Assembly: GCA_005954745.1 (NCBI GenBank)
Contig: CP040678.1
Location: 744,001-808,000 of the forward strand
Reading direction: 5' to 3'
Length of the DNA stretch: 64,000 nucleotides
DNA from: Halostella pelagica
Lineage (GTDB): Archaea > Halobacteriota > Halobacteria > Halobacteriales > Natronoarchaeaceae
Under the pieces are notes generated by a model. The model did no database searches. It had not been told where the DNA came from and was given only the letters and a program-made list of their open reading frames with translations. Shown piece by piece: positions 24,616 through 35,145 of this stretch (positions within the stretch are counted from its first letter, which is position 1; each line of letters opens with the position of its first letter). The translations under genes were made by a program, and so were the position numbers.

Positions 24616-26046
24616 TTATCCGAGGCTCCCTTCCATTTCGAGCTCGATGAGGCGGTTGAGCTCGACCGCGTACTCGATGGGCAGTTCTTCCGTGATGGGC
24701 TCGATGAACCCGGCGACGATCATCTGCTTGGCGTCGTCGTCGTCCAGTCCGCGGGACTGGAGGTAGAAGACGTCCTCGTCGCCGATCTTCCCGACGGTCG
24801 CCTCGTGGGCGACGTCGACTTTCGACTCCTGGATCTCCATGTACGGCATGGTGTCCGACGTGGACTCGTTGTCGAACATCAGCGCGTCGCACTCGACGGA
24901 CGTGGAGGAACCCTCCGCGCCGTCGGCGATGTGGACGAGACCGCGGTAGTTCGTGCGGCCGCCGTCTTTCGCGATAGATTTGGACTCGATGGTGGACTTG
25001 GTGTTCGGCGCGTTGTGGTACACCTTCGCGCCGGTGTCGATGTCCTGGCCCTCGCCCGCGAAGGCGATGGTGATGTGATTGTCAGTCGCGCCGCGGCCCT
25101 TGAGGATGGTCGACGGGTACAGCATGGTCGCTTTCGAACCCATGCTACCGGAGACCCACTCCATCGTGCCGCCCTTCTCGCAGATGGCGCGCTTGGTGTT
25201 CAGGTTGTACGTGTTCTTCGACCAGTTCTGCACGGTCGAGTACTGAACGTGGGCGTCCTCGCCGACGAACACCTCGACGCCGCCGGAGTGGAGGTTGTGA
25301 CTGCCGTACTTCGGGGCGGAACAGCCCTCGATGTAGTGGACTTCGGAGCCTTCCTCGGCGATGATGAGTGTGTGTTCGAACTGGCCCATCCCCTCGCTGT
25401 TCATTCGGAAGTACGCCTGAACGGGCATCTCGACTGTGACGTCCTCGGGGACGTACACGAACGAGCCGCCGGACCAGACAGCGCCGTGCAGCGCGGCGAA
25501 CTTGTTGTCGCTCGGGGGGACGCACTTCGTCATGAAGTACTCCTTGACGAGTTCGGGGTGCTCCCGAACGGCCTCGTCCATGTTACAGAAGACGACGCCT
25601 TTCTCCTCCCACTGCTCCTGCATGTTCTGGTAGACGACTTCGCTCTCGTACTGAGCGCCGACGCCCGAAAGCGCCTTGCGCTCCGCTTCGGGGATGCCGA
25701 GCTGTTCGAAGGTGTCCTGAATGTCTTCGGGGAGGTCGTCCCAGTCGTCAGCGCCGGAGCGCTTGTCGACGTCCGGTCGGATGTACGGTACGATCTCCTC
25801 GATATCCAGCTCCGTCAGGTCCGGCTGGCCGGGCCAGTCGGTCGGGAGCGGCATCTCGTGGTACTGCTTCAGCGAGCGGAGGCGGCGCTCCAGCATCCAC
25901 TCGGGCTCGTCCTTGTCGTCGCTGATCATCCGGACGACTTCTTCGGTCAGTCCCTTGCCCGAGGTCACCGCCGCGCTTTCTTCTTTCTTGAATTCGAAGC
26001 GCTTCTCGGTGTCGGTCTCTTTTAGGTGGTCTTGTTCTGAGCTCAT
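24616..26046 (-). CDS. sufB: Fe-S cluster scaffold protein SufB
   Basis: Core scaffold of 476 aa that assembles the nascent cluster. Recognisable segments are NMDEAVREHPELVKEYFMTK, the beta-helix with HYIEGCSAPKYGSHNLHSGG (a conserved Cys), DAHVQYSTVQNWSKNTYNLN, and the C-terminal VAHEATVGKIGDEDVFYLQS and FIEPITEELPIEYAVELNRL. It is the middle gene of sufCBD: 57 nt after sufC and 1 nt before sufD. It is the most conserved protein of the cluster. Confidence 0.95.
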   Translation of the reverse strand: MSSEQDHLKETDTEKRFEFKKEESAAVTSGKGLTEEVVRMISDDKDEPEWMLERRLRSLKQYHEMPLPTDWPGQPDLTELDIEEIVPYIRPDVDKRSGADDWDDLPEDIQDTFEQLGIPEAERKALSGVGAQYESEVVYQNMQEQWEEKGVVFCNMDEAVREHPELVKEYFMTKCVPPSDNKFAALHGAVWSGGSFVYVPEDVTVEMPVQAYFRMNSEGMGQFEHTLIIAEEGSEVHYIEGCSAPKYGSHNLHSGGVEVFVGEDAHVQYSTVQNWSKNTYNLNTKRAICEKGGTMEWVSGSMGSKATMLYPSTILKGRGATDNHITIAFAGEGQDIDTGAKVYHNAPNTKSTIESKSIAKDGGRTNYRGLVHIADGAEGSSTSVECDALMFDNESTSDTMPYMEIQESKVDVAHEATVGKIGDEDVFYLQSRGLDDDDAKQMIVAGFIEPITEELPIEYAVELNRLIELEMEGSLG

Positions 26047-26103
26047 TGTTGATATTATCGTTTAAGGTTCTGGGCTTATAGCGTTGGTTCTAGTTGAATC
26101 CGG

Positions 26104-27018
26104 TTACGCCGTCTCGTAGAACTCTTCGCGCACCCAATCGTACCCGTTGTCTTCGAGCTTCTCTGCGAGTTCCGCACCGCCGCTCTTGGCGACCTTCCCG
26201 TCCAGCATGACGTGGACGTGGTCGGGTTCGACGTAATCTAAGATCCGCTGGTAGTGAGTGATCTGGAGAATGCCGGTGCCCTGCTCGTCGCGGAGGGCGT
26301 TGATGCCCTTCGAGACGTCCTGCAGTCGGTCGATGTCGAGGCCCGAGTCGATCTCGTCGAGCACGGCGACCTCGGGTTCGAGGATAGCTGCCTGGAGGAC
26401 CTCGTTTTGCTTCTTCTCACCGCCGGAGAAGCCGGCGTTGAGGTAGCGCTGGGCGAACTTCTCGTCCATGTCGAGCTGTTCCATCTTCTCGGAGAGGATC
26501 TGCTGGAACTCGGCGACGCCGACTTCGCCCTCGTCCGCGGGACCTTCCATCGGGGAGGTGTCGTAGCCCGCTTCCTCCTCTTCCTCTTCGTGTTCGTCCT
26601 CGTCCTCGAACAGCTCTTCCCGCTCTTCGAGTTTGGCGTTGAGAGCCGTGCGGAGGAAGTTCGTCATCGTGACGCCCTCGATCTCGGCGGGGTACTGGAA
26701 GCCGAGGAACACGCCGAGCGCGGCGCGCTCGTTCGGTTCCAGGTCGAGCAGATCCCATGTACGCTTGTCCTCCGGGATCTCGAACGCCCCGCCGAAGTCG
26801 CCGTCTTCGAGGTGAAGGAGCACCTCGCCCTCGGTGACTTCGTAGGCCGGGTGACCGGCGATAACCTTGGCCGTCGTCGACTTTCCGCTTCCGTTCGGTC
26901 CCATCAGGGCGTGGATCTCGCCCGACTTCACCTCGAGGTCGACCCCGTCGAGAATCTGCTCGTCTACGCCCTCTTCAGCGACTTCCGCGTGGAGATTGTT
27001 GAGTTCTAATGTTGCCAT
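26104..27018 (-). CDS. sufC: Fe-S cluster assembly ATPase SufC
   Basis: ABC-type ATPase of 304 aa driving the SufBD scaffold. Walker A GPNGSGKS, the SufC-type signature FSGGEKKQNEVLQAA, Walker B VAVLDEIDSGLDID and the switch His in LQITHYQRIL are present. A very acidic insert of about 40 residues (EDEDEHEEEEEEAGYDTSPM) sits before the signature and is longer than in bacterial SufC. ATG 27018 (MATLELNN) is preferred over an ATG at 27063 that overlaps a TATA-like box. Confidence 0.93.
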   Translation of the reverse strand: MATLELNNLHAEVAEEGVDEQILDGVDLEVKSGEIHALMGPNGSGKSTTAKVIAGHPAYEVTEGEVLLHLEDGDFGGAFEIPEDKRTWDLLDLEPNERAALGVFLGFQYPAEIEGVTMTNFLRTALNAKLEEREELFEDEDEHEEEEEEAGYDTSPMEGPADEGEVGVAEFQQILSEKMEQLDMDEKFAQRYLNAGFSGGEKKQNEVLQAAILEPEVAVLDEIDSGLDIDRLQDVSKGINALRDEQGTGILQITHYQRILDYVEPDHVHVMLDGKVAKSGGAELAEKLEDNGYDWVREEFYETA

Positions 27019-27181
27019 GCTGGATGTTCCTCTGGTGTCTGAACGAAGGTCAGTGCGCCCCATAATGCTTTCGCATTTCGCCGTATTCGATTTCGTTGTC
27101 GGGAAAATAGATTTTCTATTACGGAAACGATCACCGGCCGTTTGCCTGATCGATCCGGGTCCGTTCGGACACGCGAACGTG

Positions 27182-29878
27182 TCACATGAAACTGCTCAGC
27201 CCCGTCTGCTCCTGTCCTGACTTGACCTCGTCCCAGGAGATATCGAGAGCTTCGAGGATGCGTGCTATCGGTCCCTTGAGCGTCTTGTCGAGCATCTTGT
27301 CCCAGTCGATCTCGAACTCCTCGGGGATCTGGTCCGCGTACTCGAAGCAGATGACGTCCGGGTCGCTCTTGAACGCGCCGTACACCGGGTCGCGTTGCGG
27401 GTCGAACCCTTCCTCCGCTTCCAGACGGCGGAAGAAGTCGGGGTGTACTTTCTCCAGGTAGAGCCGTTTCGGTTTGCTCCCGCGGGCGAAGTTCGTTCCG
27501 AGCAGGGCGTTCGCGTACTTCGCTCCCCGGACCTGCGCGGTGTCCGTGTCGTAGTTGTTCAGACGCTTGCCGATGCCGCCGGGGATCCCCACGTCGTCCA
27601 GATTGACGTTGCCGCTCTGGTAATCCTCGATGACCTCGTGGACGTAGTCCTTGACGGCTTCCTTGTCCTTCCCGTGGACGATCATGTCGATGACCTGCTT
27701 CTGGACGCGTTTCGTGATCGGCGCGATGTCCGAGCGCTGGTACTCGAACCCCGTGATGTCGACGTCGTCGACTTCCTTGCCCTCCTTCCAGACGATGTGG
27801 CCCGCGTAGCGTTTCTTCTTGCCCGCCTGGAAGAAGCGCCGATAGAGTTTCTCGAACTCGATCTGGAAGCGGTGTTCCCGAGCGTTCAGTTCCTCGCTCG
27901 CGAACTCGTCGTACGACCCGTTGATGTGTTCCTCGATCTCGAATGACTGCTCGATGGCCTCGTCGACGGAGATGTCGCCGCCGAGTTCGAGCATGACGCT
28001 ATCGGTGTCGCCGTACGCCACGTCGTAGCCTATCTCGTTGGCCGCTTCCTCGGTGAAGTTGATCACCTCGCGACCCGTCGCCGTCACCGCCGCGCCCATC
28101 TCCTTGTCGTAGAGGCGGAACCGGTCCCACCCGAGAACGCCGTACAACGAGTTCATTATCACCTTCACCGCGGCCTGCTGGCGGTCGAACAGGTCGTACC
28201 GCTCGCTGTCGGGGTCGTGTTCGCTTCGCATCGCCTTTTTCTGTTCGCGCTCCTCCAGCAACTCGTCGACCATCTCCCGGATGATTCCGTCCGGTTCCTT
28301 CCGGAAGTGGGTGCCGTTGGGAGCGACGAACGTGTCGCCGTCGTACGTCTGGGGGTCGACTTTCGTCTCCGGTGACGCGTTCGTCGTCACCATGCACATC
28401 GGGTACAGCGACTTCAGGTCGAGGACGGTGACGTTCTCGCGGACGCCCGTGATCGGTTCGAACACCGCGCCGCCCTCGTAATCCTCGCTCTCCTGTTGTC
28501 CCTTCGAGGGGAGGGCGAAGTTGCCGTGGACCTTGTGCAGAACGTACAGGTCCACCGCGTCGCCGGGCGTCGTCGCGTCCTCTAGCTTACACCCGACGAA
28601 CGCGCGCACCTCGTCCCAGAACGCGATGATGTCTTGCTTCCGGTCGAGTTCGACGCACAGTTCCACGTCCTTGACGTTGTATTCGAGTAACTGCTTCGGG
28701 TCGTTCTCCCAGAGGTCGCCGATGTCGCCCGTGTACCGCTCCTTGCCGACGCCGAGTTCAGTCTCGCCGACGGCGTCCAGTCGGTACGACTCCAGTTCGG
28801 TAAACTGCGTCCGCTTGTAGGCGTACAGCAGGTCGAAAACGACCCGTCCCTTGATGTCCGGGCCACCCCAGTCGCTGCGCCACACCTCGTCGACGCGCGA
28901 GAGGCGGTCGATGGAGAGGTCGTACTCGTGGTCGTAGCTCTGGAGGACTTCCATGCGGTCGAGGAAGTACGGAGCGTCGAAGTCCTCGAAGTTCCATCCG
29001 GTCAACACGTCGGGGTCCGTCTCCTCGATATAGCTCACGAACGCGTCGAGCATCGCCTCTTCCTCGTCGAACGTCCGAACCTCGATGTCTGCGTCCTCGC
29101 GCATCGGGTCGTAGTCCGACAGCGACTCGGGCGCGTCGACGCCGCCGACCGGCGCGTCGTACAGCCAGGCGACGTACTGCTCGTCGTACGTGTCGTAGCT
29201 GGTGAGACAGATGATCGGCTCCTCGCCGTCCTCCGGGAACCCCGAGCGGTCGTCGACCTCGATGTCGAAGACGTTCACTCGCGGGTCCGAATCGCCCTCG
29301 ACGGGTTCGACCTCCTCGTGCGGGACACGTATCGTGTCGTCGTTCGCACGGCGCTCGGGGACGCGGATCCCGTTACCGATGTCCTTGTCGATGAGAAACC
29401 GGTTCGGGAAGAGGATGTCCGCCTCGTAATGCTCGAACCGGTCCCGGATGTTCCCGACGTCTCGGGGCGTCCGGCCGTAGATCTTCGTCAGTTTCTCGCC
29501 GCGGATGCTCTCGTGGCCCTCCTCCCAGCCGGTGATCCGACCGTCGTCGAGTTTCTCGTCGTCCAGCGTATCCGTCGGCGCGTAAAAATACGGCTGAAAG
29601 CCCAGAACCTCGACGTGTTCTATCCTCTCGTCCGCAGTACGGCCGAACACGTGGATGATCGGTCGCTCGTCTTCGCCGCTTCCGGCGATGGTGTAGTCCA
29701 CCTGCATCACCGTGAGATCGACCGTCCCCCGGGCGTCCGGGACTGCCTCCTCCAGTGGATCGACGACCTCCGAGGTCGGCTGTCCGCCGTTGCCGGCGAC
29801 GGCCTGCGCCTCCCCGGCGGGACGCTCGCCGCCTCCGTCCTCGAACTCGCCGAGCCCTGTCTGGCCCGAATCAGTCAT
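27182..29878 (-). CDS. polB: Family B replicative DNA polymerase
   Basis: Replicative polymerase of 898 aa. Exo I is F-D205-I-E207, Exo II LTGWNFEDFDAPYF (about 293-305). Polymerase motif A is DLKSLYP (487-493), motif B KVIMNSLYG (572-580), and motif C YGDTDS (622-627). All are uninterrupted, so there is no intein at the usual sites. PCNA-box-like sequences occur at both ends: QTGLGEF at residues 6-12 and QTGLSSFM at the C-terminus. An acidic, disordered first 50 residues precede the fold. It is single-standing, with the rad50-mre11 operon 0.9 kb away. Confidence 0.95.
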   Translation of the reverse strand: MTDSGQTGLGEFEDGGGERPAGEAQAVAGNGGQPTSEVVDPLEEAVPDARGTVDLTVMQVDYTIAGSGEDERPIIHVFGRTADERIEHVEVLGFQPYFYAPTDTLDDEKLDDGRITGWEEGHESIRGEKLTKIYGRTPRDVGNIRDRFEHYEADILFPNRFLIDKDIGNGIRVPERRANDDTIRVPHEEVEPVEGDSDPRVNVFDIEVDDRSGFPEDGEEPIICLTSYDTYDEQYVAWLYDAPVGGVDAPESLSDYDPMREDADIEVRTFDEEEAMLDAFVSYIEETDPDVLTGWNFEDFDAPYFLDRMEVLQSYDHEYDLSIDRLSRVDEVWRSDWGGPDIKGRVVFDLLYAYKRTQFTELESYRLDAVGETELGVGKERYTGDIGDLWENDPKQLLEYNVKDVELCVELDRKQDIIAFWDEVRAFVGCKLEDATTPGDAVDLYVLHKVHGNFALPSKGQQESEDYEGGAVFEPITGVRENVTVLDLKSLYPMCMVTTNASPETKVDPQTYDGDTFVAPNGTHFRKEPDGIIREMVDELLEEREQKKAMRSEHDPDSERYDLFDRQQAAVKVIMNSLYGVLGWDRFRLYDKEMGAAVTATGREVINFTEEAANEIGYDVAYGDTDSVMLELGGDISVDEAIEQSFEIEEHINGSYDEFASEELNAREHRFQIEFEKLYRRFFQAGKKKRYAGHIVWKEGKEVDDVDITGFEYQRSDIAPITKRVQKQVIDMIVHGKDKEAVKDYVHEVIEDYQSGNVNLDDVGIPGGIGKRLNNYDTDTAQVRGAKYANALLGTNFARGSKPKRLYLEKVHPDFFRRLEAEEGFDPQRDPVYGAFKSDPDVICFEYADQIPEEFEIDWDKMLDKTLKGPIARILEALDISWDEVKSGQEQTGLSSFM

Positions 29879-30032
29879 GTACTGCGGGTTAGAACCCGCC
29901 GATAAAAACGTCTGGGTTACCGTCCTCGGCCGTCTTCCGACGGCCGGGTTTCGTCTCCCCTGCCGGAACGTGTAACACAGACGGCAACAAGACCTTTAAT
30001 GTGGTAACACTTAACATAATCTGGAGGAGAAG

Positions 30033-30206
30033 ATGTCTGACCACGCAAGCGCTCACGGCGAGCACAGTGCGGACCTGCCCGAACCGGACGGCGTTGACTC
30101 GGTCGAAGCGTACGAGACCGAGAACGGAGTCGTATTTTACGACGCCGAGAACCCGCTTGCGTGGCTCGAGACAGCCGAGACGGTCTCGCTTCGCGATCAA
30201 GCGTAG
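30033..30206 (+). CDS. Small conserved haloarchaeal protein (57 aa)
   Basis: Short acidic protein starting MSDHASAHGEHSADL and continuing VEAYETENGVVFYDAENPLA then a W-containing end. I recall such short proteins from haloarchaea (possibly DUF7331), but the name is from memory. A good Shine-Dalgarno GGAGG lies 6-10 nt before the ATG, unusual in a window where most starts look leaderless. An upstream CTTTAAT (about 29993-29999) may be the promoter. Function unknown. Confidence 0.6.
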   Translation: MSDHASAHGEHSADLPEPDGVDSVEAYETENGVVFYDAENPLAWLETAETVSLRDQA

Positions 30207-30250
30207 TTCGGTCCGGAACGCATAACCGGCCGACTGACCGATCTTCTTTC

Positions 30251-30673
30251 ATGCGAACCGTACGCGACGAGTCGGGCGACCGATACCTGCTGTTGAAGCA
30301 GTCGGGCGAGAGCAGTCGCGTCCGCGACCCGGCGACCGGCGAGGAGCGCTACGTCGACAACGATGCTCTGAGCGTCGTCGAGGGCGAGTCGCCGCTCGCG
30401 ACCTCGGCCCGTGGCGTTCCCGAAGACGTCCGTCGGGTCATCGCCGCCGTTCACGACGACCGCTCGCTGGGGCTGCTCGCCGAGATAGCCGACCGCGGCC
30501 CGGTCGGCATCCGCGAACTGCTCGACGCCTACGACCTCTGCGAGAGCGACCTCCACGGCCTGCTCGCGGAGTTTCGCGCCGCCGGCCTGGTCGAGGAAGC
30601 GCGCGTCGCCGGGGAACGGGGGTACGACGCGACGGAGACTGCGACGGCCGCCCTCGACGCTCTGCGGGACTGA
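30251..30673 (+). CDS. Haloarchaeal winged-helix-like conserved protein
   Basis: Protein of 140 aa. The N-terminal beta part reads MRTVRDESGDRYLLLKQSGE, then DPATGEERYV. A helical C-terminal half resembles a winged helix (VRRVIAAVHDDRSLGLLAEI, IRELLDAYDLCESDLHGLLA, RAAGLVEEARVAGERGYDAT). I recall it as a widely conserved haloarchaeal family without assigned function (DUF7346 is my best memory). ATG 30251 is preferred to upstream starts. It is convergent with rad50. Confidence 0.6.
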   Translation: MRTVRDESGDRYLLLKQSGESSRVRDPATGEERYVDNDALSVVEGESPLATSARGVPEDVRRVIAAVHDDRSLGLLAEIADRGPVGIRELLDAYDLCESDLHGLLAEFRAAGLVEEARVAGERGYDATETATAALDALRD

Positions 30674-30730
30674 TACTGACGGAACCCCGTCAGCGTGCAA
30701 ACCGCTGGGAACGCGACGACAGATACTGAA

Positions 30731-33400
30731 CTATTCGACGGCGGCTATCTCGGGGCGCTCTCTCGTCACCGTCGACCGGTTGCTCGTCGCGTCTTTCTCC
30801 ACCCGAACGATGTCGTCTGCGGCTCCGACTAGCTCGTCGTCGTGGCTCACTACGACGATCTGTTCGACGCCTAACTGCCGCATCGAGTCGATGAGGTCGA
30901 CCAGCCGCGACACGTGCCCGGAGTCGAGGAAGACGGTCGGCTCGTCGAGGATGAGCGGCGGCATCGGTGCCGCACCCTCGATGCCCTCAGACAGCAGGCG
31001 GTAGATGGCACAGCGCAGGCTCAGGTTGAACAGCGCGCGCTCGCCGCCGGACAGCTGTTCCGGGTCGAGCGTCTCGCCGTCTTTCTGGTAGACCGTGAGT
31101 TCGTACTCGCCGTCGAGTTCGATGTGCGCGTAGGAGTCGTTCTGGTAGACCAGTTCGAACGTCTCGTTGACCATCCGCTCTAACGTCTCGACGTTCCGCT
31201 GGCGGAGTTCCGCCCGAAGGTCGCCGTACATCGCCTGTAGACGCTCGGCCTCGTCGTACAGTCCCGCGAGCCGTTCGCGGCGCTGTTCCAGCGATTCCCG
31301 TTTCGCTCGTAGTTCGTCTAGCTCGTCGAGTTCGTTTTTGACGCCGCCGATATCGCTCCCGAGTTCGTCGCGTCTGTCGCGCAGTTCGCCGAGTTGCTCC
31401 GTCACGTCCTCGATGTAGCCGCTCGCCCGTTCTTTCTCCTCGCGAGCCTCCGCTACGCGGTCCTCGTCGACGGCGTCGTCGAGTTCCTGTTTGCGCTCAC
31501 GCTTCTCCGAGAGGCGTTCGCGACGCTCGTCGTTGAGTTGGTCCTTGCTCTCGCGGCGTTCCCGGACCTCCTCGATGGCGTCACCCGCGTCCTCGATGGT
31601 TTCGACCACGGCCGAGAGCGACTCCAGACGCTCGCGTTGCTCCCGGATACCGCCGCGCTGTCGGTTGATCGCTGCAATCTGTTCGCGTTTCTCGTTCGCA
31701 GCTTCTTCCGTCTCCGCGGCCGTCTCGCGTTTCTCAGCCGCGTCCTCGTCGAGTTCGGCCGCTCGCTCCCGGAGTTCGTCGCGTCGGGTGCGTTTCCCGT
31801 CGACCGTCTCCTCTTTCTCGGAGAGCAACTGCGTCAGGTTCGAGCGGTTCTCTTGCATGCGCTCGACGGCGTCTTCGGCCTCGACGAGCGTCTCGGCAGT
31901 CTGGATGTCGTCGTCGAGCGCATCGATCTGGTCCTCCAGGTCATCCCGTTCGGCCTCCAGGTCGTCTATCGTCTCGCGGAGGTCGTCTATCGATTCGACG
32001 TGGGGCGAGTCCTCGACAGGCTGACCGCACTCCGGGCATTTGCCCTCGGCGAGGAGCCTCTCGGCCTCGTCCAACTGTTCGCGTTTGGCGTCTAGCGTCG
32101 CCGCTATCTCCTGTTTGTCTGCCCGGAGGTCGTCGCGCTCGTCCTCCAGGTCTGCGAGGCGATCCCCAGCCTCGCCGAAATCGACCGGCGCGTCGTCGAA
32201 GACGGCACGCTTCGCGTCGATGTCGTCGTCGAGTTCCTCGACCTTCTCGCGGCGTTCGGCGACTGTCGCTTCCGCCTCGTCTATCTCGTCGTCGAGTTCG
32301 GCCGCTCGCTCCCGTTTCTCCGTCGCCTCGGCTTCGAGTTCGTCGGCCCGTTCGCTGAGGCTTTCAGCTTCGCTCTCGCGGTCGTTGATCGCAACGCGGA
32401 TCTCCTCTAAGTCGTCGCGAAGTGACTCGTCACGCTCGTCTAACTCGCCGAGGCGCTCCTCGATCCGTTCCGAGTCGGCCTCGTCGAGATCCGTTTCCGC
32501 GAGCAGTTCGTCGCGCTCCTCGCGGGCCGTTTCCCGGCGCTCGCGGTGCTCGACCAGTTGTTCCGTGAGCGCCTCTCGTTCCCGCTCGGTGTCGGCGATG
32601 GTCTCGCGAAGCTCCGCGATGTCGTCCTCGATGCGTTCGAGTTCCTCGCGTTTCTCTTCGTGTTCGGCGAGGATCTCCGCTGTCTCCTCTAATGACGCCT
32701 CAGCCTTCTCTTTCTGGTCCTCGAAGCGCTCTATCTCCGCCGTGACCTCCTTTCGCTCCGTTTCGAGTTCGTTCAGGCGCGCCGGGAGGTCTTTCCCCTC
32801 CTTTGTTTCGATGCGGTCTTCGAGACCGGAGAGCTCGCCGCGGAGTTCCGAAAGCACGTCGTCGATGCCGAGGCGGGCCTCGCTGGCGCGTTCGCGGTAC
32901 TCCTCGAGTTTGCCGAGTTGGAGGAGGTCGTCGATCATGTCCTGACGGTCGCTCGGCGACGCGTGAATGAGTTTGTTGACCTCACCCTGGCGGACGTACG
33001 CGCAGTTGACGAACGCCTCGGCGTCCATCCGCAGCAACGACGTTATCTCGGCTCGAACGGCCTGTGCGCCCTCTATCGTTTCGTCCGGGGTTTCCAACAC
33101 GCACGTCGCGGTCTTTGCGCGCTCTCCCGAGAACCGAACGCGGCGCTCGATACCGTACGCGCCCCCGTCGTGGCTGAAGTCGAGTTCGACCTCGGCCTCC
33201 TCCTCGCCGTTGGTGATCACGTCTTCCAGATTCCGGTCGTCGAGCGCCTTCGACCCGTACAGCGCGAAAAAGCACGCTTCGAGCAGGGAGGACTTCCCGC
33301 TCCCGTTGACGCCGTGGATGACACTGACGCCCCTGTCGAGGCGCAGTTCGGCGTCCGCGTAGCACTTGAAGTTCCGGAGACGCACGCGCTCGAACTTCAC
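30731..33400 (-). CDS. rad50: DNA double-strand break repair ATPase Rad50
   Basis: SMC-like ATPase of 889 aa. Walker [11 protein letters not shown] lies at about 29-38. Long charged coiled coils flank a zinc hook, K-C-P-E-C-G-Q-P at about residues 451-458, which joins two molecules. The C-terminal signature [20 protein letters not shown] and Walker [14 protein letters not shown] complete the ATPase head. It overlaps mre11 by 4 nt (ATGA), the usual archaeal pairing for resection of DNA ends. HerA and NurA are not in the window. Confidence 0.95.
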   Translation of the reverse strand: MKFERVRLRNFKCYADAELRLDRGVSVIHGVNGSGKSSLLEACFFALYGSKALDDRNLEDVITNGEEEAEVELDFSHDGGAYGIERRVRFSGERAKTATCVLETPDETIEGAQAVRAEITSLLRMDAEAFVNCAYVRQGEVNKLIHASPSDRQDMIDDLLQLGKLEEYRERASEARLGIDDVLSELRGELSGLEDRIETKEGKDLPARLNELETERKEVTAEIERFEDQKEKAEASLEETAEILAEHEEKREELERIEDDIAELRETIADTEREREALTEQLVEHRERRETAREERDELLAETDLDEADSERIEERLGELDERDESLRDDLEEIRVAINDRESEAESLSERADELEAEATEKRERAAELDDEIDEAEATVAERREKVEELDDDIDAKRAVFDDAPVDFGEAGDRLADLEDERDDLRADKQEIAATLDAKREQLDEAERLLAEGKCPECGQPVEDSPHVESIDDLRETIDDLEAERDDLEDQIDALDDDIQTAETLVEAEDAVERMQENRSNLTQLLSEKEETVDGKRTRRDELRERAAELDEDAAEKRETAAETEEAANEKREQIAAINRQRGGIREQRERLESLSAVVETIEDAGDAIEEVRERRESKDQLNDERRERLSEKRERKQELDDAVDEDRVAEAREEKERASGYIEDVTEQLGELRDRRDELGSDIGGVKNELDELDELRAKRESLEQRRERLAGLYDEAERLQAMYGDLRAELRQRNVETLERMVNETFELVYQNDSYAHIELDGEYELTVYQKDGETLDPEQLSGGERALFNLSLRCAIYRLLSEGIEGAAPMPPLILDEPTVFLDSGHVSRLVDLIDSMRQLGVEQIVVVSHDDELVGAADDIVRVEKDATSNRSTVTRERPEIAAVE

Positions 33401-34686
33401 AGGTACTCCTCCATCGACGACTGACCGTCGCTGTCGGCGGACGCGGCTGCTTCTCCGTCGTGGGTCTCGTCGGTTTCACTGACCGACTTGCCATCGTCCG
33501 GCGCTACTTCCTCGATTTCTTCGGGGGCTTCCTCGTCGGGTCCTGAATCGAACGCCGCGGCGTCCTCGTCGAGCAGGCCGCGGACGCGCCGGGACACTTC
33601 GTCTCGAACGTTCGAGTCGGCGACCTTGCTCGCTCGCACGGTTTCGTCGATGTCGTGGGCCGCTTCGCTGAGTCCCATCTCCCGGACTCGCCTCCGGACG
33701 GCGTCATCGGGGTCGGCAAAGGATACTGACACCTCCCCGTCTTCGTCGTCCCGGTCCCGTCGGTCGTTGACCCGTGCGACGAGCGCGCCCGCTTCCGTGG
33801 CGAACTCCTCGATCACGGCGGGCGTTATCGGCTCTCCGTCGCCGTCGACGGTGACGAGGACGACGGCGTCTTCCAGTTCGTGCTGGCGTACCTGTTCTCG
33901 AACGCGCTCGACGCCCTCGTTCTCAGCGAGTTCGACATCGACGAAGGCGAAGTCCCGGGTCGCGTCGAGGCCGCGGCGGGTTATCGCTACGTCGTCTCCG
34001 GGTGAATCCATCCCCTCGTCGGCGGTGCCGAACCTGACGATGTTGTACCCCCTGTCCTCGCGTTCGTCCGCACTTGCCCGTTCCGTCGACCCGCAGTAGG
34101 TCACCCAGGCACCCTCGACCTTGGACTTGCCCGGCGTATGGTTGTCGCCGAGTAACATCGCGTCGAAATCGACGGTCGCCTCTGAAAGCACCGTCTCCGT
34201 GTCCCAGTCAGCGTACGCGAACGGTTCGAACAGGCCGTGGGCGACCAGCGCCGCGTGGTCGGCGTCGTGTGGTTCGAAATCGTACGCCAGATCGTCGCGG
34301 CGCGACTCGGGCACGTAATCGAGCCCGTAGAACGCGGTGTCGTCTATCACGAACGGTGCATCGTCGAGCCGAGTAGCGAGGCCGAGGTCCTCGAACAGGT
34401 CGAGCCACTGGCCGTCTCGTTTCCCCTCGTGGTTTCCGACGACTGCGAGAAACGGGATGTCAGCGTCCCGAAGCGAGCGCAACGCTGCGACAGTCCCTTG
34501 CAGGTCCCGCAGGTCGGGACGGCGGTCGTGAAAGAGGTCGCCGGCGTGGACGACTGCTGCGATGTCGTCTTCGCGTGCGTCCTCGATAACTTGCTCGAAT
34601 GCTCGCAGGAAGTCCCGCCGGCGCTCGGGCGAGTGGTACTGCTGGTACCCGATGTGGGTGTCGCCCGTGTGAATCACCCGTGTCAT
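33397..34686 (-). CDS. mre11: DNA repair exonuclease Mre11
   Basis: Mn-dependent nuclease of 429 aa, partner of Rad50. Phosphodiesterase motifs are [13 protein letters not shown] (D9, H11), [27 protein letters not shown] and [11 protein letters not shown]. The C-terminal part is acidic and low in complexity, ending QSSMEEYL, which resembles a PCNA-binding box of the haloarchaeal kind. It begins within the 3' end of the small gene at 34683 (4-nt overlap), forming one unit with it and rad50. Confidence 0.93.
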   Translation of the reverse strand: MTRVIHTGDTHIGYQQYHSPERRRDFLRAFEQVIEDAREDDIAAVVHAGDLFHDRRPDLRDLQGTVAALRSLRDADIPFLAVVGNHEGKRDGQWLDLFEDLGLATRLDDAPFVIDDTAFYGLDYVPESRRDDLAYDFEPHDADHAALVAHGLFEPFAYADWDTETVLSEATVDFDAMLLGDNHTPGKSKVEGAWVTYCGSTERASADEREDRGYNIVRFGTADEGMDSPGDDVAITRRGLDATRDFAFVDVELAENEGVERVREQVRQHELEDAVVLVTVDGDGEPITPAVIEEFATEAGALVARVNDRRDRDDEDGEVSVSFADPDDAVRRRVREMGLSEAAHDIDETVRASKVADSNVRDEVSRRVRGLLDEDAAAFDSGPDEEAPEEIEEVAPDDGKSVSETDETHDGEAAASADSDGQSSMEEYL

Positions 34687-35123
34687 GTATCCCTCCTTTG
34701 GCGATCTCTTCTTAAATCGGTTCCGCGACCGCAGTGAAACTGATCGCTGCCCACAGTGCAGTGACGTGCTTCCGCTGGTCCGCGCTCGTCAGTTGCGACG
34801 CGGCGAAACCGCTGAAACGACGCAAGCGCCCGTTGGCCGCGACGTTTCGTCTCGCGGTCCGGCACACGTTCGACGGCCCGTCGCAACCGGGTGAGGCCGA
34901 CCGTTTCGTCGAAGGCGGCCGCGCGGTCAATATCCTCGACTGCGGCGGCGGCGGTGTCGATCACGTCTCGGTGGTCCGCCGTCTCGCTGTCTGGTTCGTT
35001 CGCCCCGCTCGCGGTGCCGTCGGCAGTCCCGCGTTCGTCTTCCGGATCGGTACTCGCATCGCTCACACAGGCGTCGCGGGCTAACGCGGCGAGCGCTCGT
35101 TTCGCCGTCGGGACGTCGACCAC
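34683..35123 (-). CDS. Conserved haloarchaeal protein preceding mre11
   Basis: Protein of 146 aa from GTG 35123. It begins VDVPTAKRALAALARDA, has an acidic middle, then helices DIDRAAAFDETVGLTRLRRA and GQRALASFQRFRRV, and ends HCTVGSDQFHCGRGTDLRR. GTG 35123 is favoured because TATATAAA (35146-35153, readable on the minus strand) lies about 26 nt upstream. A longer reading to TTG 35207 would put that box inside the gene. It is likely the first gene of the mre11-rad50 unit. Function unknown; a repair link is only contextual. Confidence 0.55.
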   Translation of the reverse strand: MVDVPTAKRALAALARDACVSDASTDPEDERGTADGTASGANEPDSETADHRDVIDTAAAAVEDIDRAAAFDETVGLTRLRRAVERVPDRETKRRGQRALASFQRFRRVATDERGPAEARHCTVGSDQFHCGRGTDLRRDRQRRDT

Positions 35124-35145
35124 GCCGGGTCTGGACCCGGCATGG

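Noticed and set aside
22728-24650. Very long plus-strand open frames opposite sufD and sufB (to 26025), and opposite polB.
   Set aside because: In GC-rich haloarchaeal genes the antisense frame is often open. The minus-strand proteins are clearly SufD, SufB and PolB.
27182-29878. Possible inteins in PolB.
   Set aside because: Motifs A, B and C and the exonuclease motifs are continuous and the length is normal.
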